Below are positions 4,683-10,136 of a DNA stretch of 10,136 bases, one piece after another. Position numbers and translations under genes: made by a program. The DNA is taken from NCBI GenBank assembly GCA_003513495.1, contig DOPM01000031.1, forward strand, positions 1 to 10,136, in the 5' to 3' direction. The DNA is from Desulfosporosinus sp. (GTDB lineage Bacteria > Bacillota > Desulfitobacteriia > Desulfitobacteriales > Desulfitobacteriaceae). The notes beneath the pieces are model-generated. The model made no database searches and was not told where the DNA came from. It saw nothing but the letters and a program-made list of their open reading frames with translations. Numbering within the stretch: the first letter of the stretch is position 1; the number at the start of each line of letters is the position of its first letter.

Positions 4683-5102
4683 TCACGCTCCTTGTAAGCT
4701 TCTTAAAAATCGATCAAAAATCTGTTCCATGACATCAATTACAAGTGGCCCGGCCGCTTCATCGGCATCATCAACCCAATGCGTTGGCCGAATACTTGAC
4801 GAACCATAATGTAGAATAAATGCTTTTTCTGCGTTCCTGGTTCCACGTCGGTCAGTTCCCTGGGGATAGATATCAATGGTTTTCACACCACCAACATTCT
4901 TAGGCTTGTTCGGGTACCCAATTGACTCAATCATGTCGCCGGTCCACTTCAAGCCGTGCATGCCTGCACTAATTCTCCATTGCTGCTTTACCTCTTCCGC
5001 TGCAGCCATTAGCATTTCTTCTCCAACTTGTTCACCGGCTTCTCCAAGCTTAGTAACCTCTCTGATAAGACCTTCAAGGCCCGTAGTATTAAACCTTGCC
5101 AC
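4683..5102 (-). CDS. HK97 gp10-family head-tail component
   Basis: This neck protein of about 139 aa belongs to the HK97 gp10 family and is found in the head-tail joining region. I prefer the GTG at 5102, reading MARFNTTGLEGL, because it overlaps the previous stop by one base (TAGTG) and has a GAGGTGG site 4-5 nt upstream. The longer ATG start at 5123 adds only seven residues (MGLRGGI) that overlap the preceding gene and do not resemble the family. The sequence shows the usual helical N-terminus (EEMLMAAAEEVKQQWRI), a central GLKWTGDMIESIGY with the T-G-D/M-x-S pattern, and FILHYGSSSIRPTHWVDDA near the end. The next gene follows after 5 bp, and its ribosome binding site lies in this gene. Confidence 0.85.
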   Translation of the reverse strand: MARFNTTGLEGLIREVTKLGEAGEQVGEEMLMAAAEEVKQQWRISAGMHGLKWTGDMIESIGYPNKPKNVGGVKTIDIYPQGTDRRGTRNAEKAFILHYGSSSIRPTHWVDDADEAAGPLVIDVMEQIFDRFLRSLQGA

Positions 5103-5422
5103 TATGCCACCTCGCAGTCCCATATATGGTGGATGTAACCGGCGTCTTCCTCGTAATCTACTTGATAATCAAAGGAGATATCATCGCTGTCCAATACTGA
5201 GTCAATCTCTTCAACGTTAGGGTCGAACTCCGTTTTTGTGAAAAGATCAACCTGGACTTTAATTACCTTCTCCTTCATTTGACTATCAGAATTTAGTTTC
5301 TTGGTGCCGAATTCAGACCAAACTATATAACTCTCTGTCTGCTTTGAGGCATGATAATGATAAACTGGAACACCGACAGTTAGCAGTAGATCCCTTAGCT
5401 CAAGCAATGTCATAGACAGCAT
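5102..5422 (-). CDS. Probable tail terminator protein (DUF3168/gp17-like)
   Basis: This protein of about 106 aa sits between head closure and gp10-like genes. It carries features of Firmicute tail terminator or minor tail-completion proteins: a short N-terminal helix (LLELRDLLLTVGVPVYHYHA), YIVWSEFG, a strand with VIKVQVDLFTKTEFDPNV, and a final strand region (DYEEDAGYIHHIWDCEVA). In related phages this protein caps the tail tube and stops its growth. The start is not certain. ATG 5422 has GGAAAGG about 5 nt upstream, while ATG 5413 would lose only three residues. It overlaps the preceding gene by about 23 bp, and its stop overlaps the next start by one base, so translation is tightly coupled. 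Confidence 0.7.
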   Translation of the reverse strand: MLSMTLLELRDLLLTVGVPVYHYHASKQTESYIVWSEFGTKKLNSDSQMKEKVIKVQVDLFTKTEFDPNVEEIDSVLDSDDISFDYQVDYEEDAGYIHHIWDCEVA

Positions 5423-5753
5423 CAACCCTTTCCAAAGATAGATCCATCACTGGCGGATCCACGTCCGGAGGGTACTGGATCTGCTTGATCTCGTATTGCT
5501 TCCCATCGTTTGGAATAGCTATATCCTGCGAAGATACACCTCTGAGTTGCGGTACCCTTAGCACCATATCGATGCGTGCTTTTGCTTGCATAGCTGACCA
5601 AAATCGGCCCATGCCCACTATGCGCTCTTCATAACGCAAAGGGCCAACTTTAAAAGTCAGCCCTTCTTTCGGCATGTTTCCTGATGGTGATATATTGCCG
5701 ACCTTATAAATACTCACAACGCCATCGTTAAACGCTTGAGTTTGCTTGCTCAT
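5400..5753 (-). CDS. Phage head closure / head-tail adaptor protein
   Basis: This 117-aa neck protein (SPP1 gp16-like role) closes the capsid after packaging and receives the tail. The ATG at 5753 is chosen because a perfect AGGAGGTGG site lies just upstream. A longer open frame upstream starts inside the previous gene and adds residues unlike the family. The sequence reads FNDGVVSIYKVG, GLTFKVGPLRYEERIVGMGRFW, MVLRVPQLRGVSSQDIAIPNDGKQYEIKQI and ends with PPVMDLSLERVD. It is strand-rich, as expected for the beta-barrel fold of this group, and the motif IPNDGKQYEI is typical. It overlaps the gene before it by 26 bp and the one after by about 23 bp. Confidence 0.75.
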   Translation of the reverse strand: MSKQTQAFNDGVVSIYKVGNISPSGNMPKEGLTFKVGPLRYEERIVGMGRFWSAMQAKARIDMVLRVPQLRGVSSQDIAIPNDGKQYEIKQIQYPPDVDPPVMDLSLERVDAVYDIA

Positions 5754-6036
5754 AGGCTGCCACCTCCTGAGTGATCTGCAGAGTGAGGAGCTCATGTAAG
5801 TAATTATTCTGGAACTCATTAAGAGCATTTGAGCGAGCATAACGACAATAGTCAAAAAGCAACTCACGTGGTTTGTCTTCAATGGAGTAATCCATAGATG
5901 CGCCAGCTATCCCATCGATATACTTAATTCCACGGGCTATAATGCCGGAGAGTTTTTCATCTCCGGCAAGATCGTCCCATGTGATATCTAGGTAATTCTT
6001 AACTGATTCAAGGAGGCTCCAGGCTTGGGTAGTCAT
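5728..6036 (-). CDS. Phage head-tail connector (gp6/gp15-like)
   Basis: The product (102 aa) is a head-tail connector of the HK97 gp6 / SPP1 gp15 type, which forms a ring under the portal. The ATG at 6036 follows an AGGAGGT site by 4-5 nt. The protein is nearly all helical: WSLLESVKNYLDITWDD, KLSGIIARGIKYIDGIAGA, ELLFDYCRYARSNALNEFQNNY read as consecutive helices, and a C-terminal helix (LHELLTLQITQEVAAYE). The layout of short helices with the first carrying 'VKNYLxI' and a second with 'GIxYID' is common to this family. Its position directly after the capsid gene and before head closure supports the call. Confidence 0.8.
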   Translation of the reverse strand: MTTQAWSLLESVKNYLDITWDDLAGDEKLSGIIARGIKYIDGIAGASMDYSIEDKPRELLFDYCRYARSNALNEFQNNYLHELLTLQITQEVAAYEQANSSV

Positions 6037-6048
6037 ATAGACCTCCTA

Positions 6049-7533
6049 TTACGACTTAGTAACAATCACTGTATAGGTTTCAGTTTCGGTTCCGCTCGTA
6101 ACCGTAATTGTTACAGTATTTTCACCGGTCGCCCATGTAGCCGCTGCACCATTAGCCACCGGAGTCTCTCCGTTCAAGATTTCGATTGTGGCCTCACCGT
6201 CTTTAGCAACCGCAGTGATGGTATTGGTTGCGTTAGTAGTTGCTGCAGTGTAGACAAATACAGACTTATTAAAGGCCGGAGACAATGTTAATGCCCCAAC
6301 GGCTAAGCTTGCCAGTCTGGCATCAGATGCTTGATAGAACGGTATTGGGTCAGCTTCAGTATTTGCAATCTGAACATTCCATGGAGTTGGCTTGAGATTC
6401 GTAATATCCAGGCGTAGAAATGACTTATTGTCCAATGGTTTGCCATCTCCATAAAGTTTTGCTAGATATACGCGTTCGTCTTCAAGGAAGCGATACTCAT
6501 CTGAGTATTCGATTTTGCCGCTTTTCCCGGTACCTAGGCCCATAAAATAACGGTTTCCTAAACCCATAATCGCCTCATTCTCTGGCACATAAACAGACTG
6601 AACAAGCCGAGTTGGGAACGGGAAGATATTATTTACGTACATGCCATCTCCAGGTTGTTGGAAAGTCGTTGCTGGGAAGATTTTTGCGAAATAATCCTTA
6701 GGGCTGACGACAAAAATAATTTCCCGTATTGTTCGCTGTAGTCCTGTGGGGGCAACCGCTAACTTCGCAAGTAGGGCACCGTAACTCTTAGGTGTAATTT
6801 CGTTTAACACTTCTGCATCTAGGGGTGCATAACCTGTCACAGGATCAAGGGCAGAGCCTGGATTTCGTCGCATTCCGATAGGCGAGTCAATCCCAGGGCC
6901 GTCAATAATTCCGAATTCTAATCCGTTGAAGATTGATTCAGAAAGATTAGCCCTTACATATCGGTCAATCCAGACAGGACCAAGGTCGAGCATTGCTTTG
7001 CTGATTGGCAAAAATGCAGACAGTTTTTTGTTTCCCACGTTAATGGTCATGAATCCAGCAGAAAGTTCTTTAATGATCTCGTCAGTGAGTTTACCCCAAG
7101 TTGACAGTTGTCTCCCGTCAAGAGTACTAACGATCATTTCGGTAAGAGCCCCAATAGGCGTGAAATTAATAGCATCCAAAAGGGGATGTGCTTCAACAAT
7201 ATCCTCAAAGACAGCTTCTATAATTGTTTCCGGTAAGGTGACGTCGAGCTCGGTTAGAGCTTGCTTGGGATTTCTAGATTTCATTGCGTCAATGAGGGAT
7301 TGATAGTACTTGGTTTCTTCGCTAGTTAGCGCACGCGCCCCACGTCCTGCCAAGACCTGGTTGTCTGCGGCCTGAACCAATCCTTTTGCTTCAGCCATGA
7401 CCGCTTCTTGGAGAAAATCAAAATACTCAGCGGAAGCTTGGGCAAGATTTTCTTCGTTACCATCCTTCATTGCTTGATTAATACGCTGAAGAATCTCCAT
7501 TTTCTTTTGTTGCTGTAAATCTAGATTTTTCAT
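6049..7533 (-). CDS. Major capsid protein (HK97-like) with C-terminal beta-sandwich domain
   Basis: This 494-aa protein is the shell subunit. I use the ATG at 7533 because the AGGAGA site is 9-10 nt upstream; the ATG at 7542 would be only two bases from it. Residues 1-80 are a charged helical segment (QQQKKMEILQRINQAM, EYFDFLQEAVMAEA) that could act as the scaffolding delta domain and be removed by the protease encoded next door. The core follows (LPETIIEAVFEDIVEAHPLL, SAFLPISKAMLDLG, YVRANLSESIFNGLEFGII). From about residue 408 a Thr/Ala/Val-rich domain begins (LSPAFNKSVFVYTA, AVAKDGEATIEILNGE, TVTITVTSG, ETYTVIVTKS). This has the pattern of the cadherin-like beta-sandwich / Ig-like family and would decorate the capsid surface. 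Confidence 0.88.
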   Translation of the reverse strand: MKNLDLQQQKKMEILQRINQAMKDGNEENLAQASAEYFDFLQEAVMAEAKGLVQAADNQVLAGRGARALTSEETKYYQSLIDAMKSRNPKQALTELDVTLPETIIEAVFEDIVEAHPLLDAINFTPIGALTEMIVSTLDGRQLSTWGKLTDEIIKELSAGFMTINVGNKKLSAFLPISKAMLDLGPVWIDRYVRANLSESIFNGLEFGIIDGPGIDSPIGMRRNPGSALDPVTGYAPLDAEVLNEITPKSYGALLAKLAVAPTGLQRTIREIIFVVSPKDYFAKIFPATTFQQPGDGMYVNNIFPFPTRLVQSVYVPENEAIMGLGNRYFMGLGTGKSGKIEYSDEYRFLEDERVYLAKLYGDGKPLDNKSFLRLDITNLKPTPWNVQIANTEADPIPFYQASDARLASLAVGALTLSPAFNKSVFVYTAATTNATNTITAVAKDGEATIEILNGETPVANGAAATWATGENTVTITVTSGTETETYTVIVTKS

Positions 7534-7559
7534 AAAATACATTCTCCTCTACAAAAAAA

Positions 7560-8366
7560 TTAGCGGAACAATGCCGCCATTAACTTTATGGTTTTATTTT
7601 CTTGTGGTTCTGGCGGTGGCGCCGATGGATCCGGTGGTGTTGGAGGTGTTGGCGGTTCTGGGGGCTCAGGGGGTTCAGTCTTTTGGGATAACTCTCTAAC
7701 CTGCGCAGCCAAGGCTTTATTGTAGCTCAAATGCTGCTCTAACGTCATGTTCATCTTTTGAAGCATCTGCTTAGCTCCGGTAAGATCGACCTCTTGACCC
7801 AGTATTTCATCAGCAAATCCATAATCAATACATTGCTGTGCGGTTAACCATGATTCTGCATCTAACAGCTTGATAAGCTCTTTTTCTGAGATCTTACCGT
7901 TTGACTTTTCTAAATAAGCTTGTCTATTACCTGCCATGATTATGTCAAGATCATCGGCAGCCTTACGCAATTGCTTAGCGTTCCCTACCGCTATATTCCA
8001 CATGTTGTGAATCATCTGCATGGTGTTTGAGTACATAACGACCTTATCGCATGCAGTGAGGATAAATGATGCGGCCGAACAAGCAAACCCATCGACATAA
8101 GCTGTCTTGGCAGCGGGATGCCTCTTGAGTTGATTCCTAATAGCCATAGCTTCATACACCGAACCGCCGTAACTATTGACGTAAAGATTAATCTGCTTTG
8201 CATCAGGATATTTCGCTAGCTCATTCCTGAAGTGGTTAGCAGATGTCTCGCTTTCAACCATATCCCAAGTCCACCAATCAAAATAATTACCTTCGATGTC
8301 TCCATAGATGAACATTTCTAAGGTGTCAGGGTTGGTGGATTGCTTTAGTTCCCATAACTTTTTCAA
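7560..8366 (-). CDS. ClpP-like prohead (head maturation) protease
   Basis: This 268-aa serine protease matures the capsid by cutting scaffold segments. It has the ClpP fold signature: NLYVNSYGGSVYEAMAIRNQL at about 60-80, with the glycine pair at 67-68 forming the oxyanion region; catalytic Ser97 in DGFACSAAS; catalytic His120 in MQMIHNMW; and the acidic residue in LLDAESWLTAQQCIDYGFAD (Asp169, with Glu171 as an alternative). The start is a TTG with a strong GGAGGTG site 7 nt upstream. After the fold ends near residue 190 there is a helical linker and then a Pro/Glu-rich tail (about 230-258), unusual in length and encoded by a GGT/GGC-rich stretch at about 7610-7680. It lies between portal and capsid genes, the canonical position. 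Confidence 0.9.
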   Translation of the reverse strand: MKKLWELKQSTNPDTLEMFIYGDIEGNYFDWWTWDMVESETSANHFRNELAKYPDAKQINLYVNSYGGSVYEAMAIRNQLKRHPAAKTAYVDGFACSAASFILTACDKVVMYSNTMQMIHNMWNIAVGNAKQLRKAADDLDIIMAGNRQAYLEKSNGKISEKELIKLLDAESWLTAQQCIDYGFADEILGQEVDLTGAKQMLQKMNMTLEQHLSYNKALAAQVRELSQKTEPPEPPEPPTPPTPPDPSAPPPEPQENKTIKLMAALFR

Positions 8367-8405
8367 ACGTTTTCACCTCCCTCCAAATGTAACAAGTTTC
8401 TGTTT

Positions 8406-9584
8406 TTATCCACTTGGATTTCCTCCCTCCAAGGCTGCCAGTAGATCGGCAACCGTTGAATAATTCTTGGTCATAAAATGCTGATTCGCCCAAGGCTCGT
8501 CGATAACCGAATCGCCGCAAGCCTTACGAATGTCATTAATGCAGTAAGCACCTGAGCCAATAATCTTATCGATGGCATTTGCCACGCTGAGCAAATCAAT
8601 ATGCTTAATCGCTTTTGTATCAATCTGCAGATAAGTTCCCTTTAGATAGTCCGTTCTCCCAACACGCTTCCGGATAATTTCTTCGGAGAACATATCGGTC
8701 AAAGGATCAATACCGAAAGTCAACAACTGATCTACCGCATCCGATGTCCCTTGAATATCTCCTCGAAGTAATGCCGGAGGAATGTTAAACCCCTTAGCCG
8801 TGAAGTCGAATATGTCATTAATCATAGCTCTAATATCTCTGGTACCCTCACTCGAATAGGTCTTCGATGTGAGCTCAGTAAACTTCTGGCCCTTTCCAAG
8901 AGGGATAACACCATTGTCCGCTTCTAGCCATGCTTTAAATTTTTCATTTACTAGACTGTTGAAGATCTTTCGTTCCTCTGTGCCATTAACCGGTAGAGTT
9001 TCGTATTCAAATTTCCCCTTTGTGCCTCGTGATTTTTGATAGTACTTCATTGAGTATGCAATAAGCTTCGAGTAACTTTGATATAGTCCATTGATTACTT
9101 TCCGCATGTCCTGGCTTGAGAGCTGCCAATATAAGACTTCGCTCTGGTTAAAGGACCGTTTAAATGTAAAATCACCGACAGTCACGCCGGTGAATACATC
9201 ATCAAATAACGCATAGGGAGTTCTAATAAAACTGTCAGCAACGAGCAATTGTTCATTGTGTCCGATAATCAGACATTCGTTATTCCGGTAGAGCTGAGAA
9301 ATCCACTTATGGATAAATCCACTGGAGTTCTGATTCTTATTCGGTTCAATATTCCATAGGTAATATTCATTCCCCTTAGTCTCCTTCCCGTTTAAGAAGG
9401 TCTTAAACTCGCACTTGCTTACTGCGTTGGCAATGATATTGACTGCACTCCAAAAGGCCAGCTCACGAAAATAAATATCTGCCATCAAGCCTGAGTATTC
9501 ATCCAGGGCACCTGTCACATCGCTACCGCTCAGAAATACGGCATGTCCGCCAAGTCTGTCTTTAATCCAAGTTATTAATCCCAA
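8406..9584 (-). CDS. Portal protein (HK97 family)
   Basis: The portal, 392 aa, forms the dodecameric ring at one capsid vertex through which DNA is packaged and exits. The start is TTG at 9584, preceded by GGAGGTG that overlaps the terminase stop (TAAGGAGGTG), so translation is probably coupled. Family features include the N-terminal WSAVNIIANAVSKCEFKTF segment, the central FNQSEVLYWQLS, the GLYQSYSKLIAYSMKYYQKSRG helix, and GVIPLGKGQKFTELTSKTYSS. The clip/stem region reads IFDFTAKGFNIPPALLRGD, where the IPP-LL-G motif is highly characteristic. The C-terminal part (LLSVANAIDKIIGSGAYCINDIRKA) also fits. The length is normal for the family, and no truncation is seen. Confidence 0.92.
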   Translation of the reverse strand: MGLITWIKDRLGGHAVFLSGSDVTGALDEYSGLMADIYFRELAFWSAVNIIANAVSKCEFKTFLNGKETKGNEYYLWNIEPNKNQNSSGFIHKWISQLYRNNECLIIGHNEQLLVADSFIRTPYALFDDVFTGVTVGDFTFKRSFNQSEVLYWQLSSQDMRKVINGLYQSYSKLIAYSMKYYQKSRGTKGKFEYETLPVNGTEERKIFNSLVNEKFKAWLEADNGVIPLGKGQKFTELTSKTYSSEGTRDIRAMINDIFDFTAKGFNIPPALLRGDIQGTSDAVDQLLTFGIDPLTDMFSEEIIRKRVGRTDYLKGTYLQIDTKAIKHIDLLSVANAIDKIIGSGAYCINDIRKACGDSVIDEPWANQHFMTKNYSTVADLLAALEGGNPSG

Positions 9585-9596
9585 ATTTTCACCTCC

Positions 9597-10136
9597 TTAG
9601 CAGACGATCACCGGTAGATCATCATAGGTACTATCTCCATCGCCCAGCTCACCCTCAATGGTCATTGCAGCCACCAAGGCCATAAATGGATCGGTCTTTC
9701 TGCTTTTGGCTTCGATCTTGGCATAGTAATAGTTGCCCGTGTCTTCGCCTTCTTTTCTGCCCGACCTGACTTTCTTTGTGTTATTAACGGCCCATCTCAT
9801 GAGAGGGTTATCTCCCCAAGCAAATTTGTGATTGATAAAACAACTTTTTATGACAGGTTCGACAATCATCACATCAGATGGCCTAACTAACTTTACGTTT
9901 TTGTGATCTTTGTAATCAAATCCAATTGTTTTAAGAGATTTTTTCACGAGAGCGTATCTGAAATTATCCAAAGCAAGTTTCGAGAGATTGTATTTGATAG
10001 CCTGGTCAGCTATCCAGCTACAAATTATATCTGGACTAATTTCTGCATCATCAACGAATGTTAATAAGCCCTGCTTTTCCCATTCTTTTAAGGGTGCCTT
10101 TATTCTCGGAAGGTCCAAAGACTGTGTGCATACCCA
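9597..10136 (-). CDS. Terminase large subunit, C-terminal part (5' end outside the window)
   Basis: The reading frame is open to the window edge, so the gene is partial; a TTG at 10118 should not be taken as its start. The visible 179 residues are the C-terminal end of the nuclease half of the large terminase, the ATP-driven motor that cuts and packages DNA into the prohead. Seen are SWIADQAIKYNLSKLALDNFRYALV, a central MRWAVNNTKKVRSGRKEG segment and the terminal KIEAKSRKTDPFMALVAAMTIEGEL. The aspartate in the K-x-D-x-F/x-A-L motif (here TDPFMAL) corresponds to a metal-binding residue of the RNase H-like nuclease fold in known terminases. The N-terminal ATPase domain with the Walker motifs lies beyond the window. 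Confidence 0.9.
   Translation of the reverse strand, partial: WVCTQSLDLPRIKAPLKEWEKQGLLTFVDDAEISPDIICSWIADQAIKYNLSKLALDNFRYALVKKSLKTIGFDYKDHKNVKLVRPSDVMIVEPVIKSCFINHKFAWGDNPLMRWAVNNTKKVRSGRKEGEDTGNYYYAKIEAKSRKTDPFMALVAAMTIEGELGDGDSTYDDLPVIVC

Noticed and set aside
6926..7303. 125-codon plus-strand frame opposite the capsid gene
   Set aside because: It is antisense to a well-supported capsid gene, Ser-rich, and has no ribosome binding site.

Overview
The window looks like DNA from a low-to-mid-GC Firmicute, probably Clostridia. The reasons are strong AGGAGG-type ribosome binding sites, TTG and GTG starts, Firmicute-style terminators and HK97-like siphophage proteins; the taxon is inferred, not read directly. 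It is accessory DNA made of three blocks.

Block 1 (1-1416) has no convincing gene. It is stop-rich in all frames but holds many perfect or near-perfect inverted repeats, including one minus-strand arrangement (three-way junction, then an intrinsic terminator) that looks like an unannotated RNA. It ends with the terminator of a tRNA gene. At 1417-1465 lies the 3' half of a tRNA-Thr (anticodon CGU) without its 5' half, which is the usual scar of an element integrated at a tRNA.

Block 2 (1466 to about 3055) reads rightward from that site. It holds three copies of a 10-bp repeat, an XRE-type repressor with its own terminator, then a compact set of small genes: a possible ribbon-helix-helix-like protein, an unknown acidic/basic protein, a signal-peptide-bearing pilin-like membrane protein, and a hydrophobic protein cut off at about 3055. 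It resembles the start of an integrative element (conjugative or filamentous-phage-like), but no relaxase, ATPase or integrase is visible.

Block 3 (about 3062-10136) is the minus-strand head and tail module of an HK97-like siphophage: terminase large subunit (5' end outside the window), portal, ClpP-like prohead protease, major capsid protein with a C-terminal beta-sandwich, head-tail connector, head closure protein, tail terminator candidate, HK97 gp10-like protein, major tail protein with a C-terminal FIVAR-like module, and tail assembly chaperone made through a textbook -1 frameshift signal. The tape measure gene starts next but breaks after about 79 codons, exactly where the block 2 gene breaks on the opposite strand. 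Fibre, lysis and integrase genes are not in the window, so the prophage is probably a remnant.

The points most worth checking are the double-truncation junction near 3055, the structured gene-free 1.4 kb, the complete frameshift signal, and the surface-type domains on both major structural proteins.
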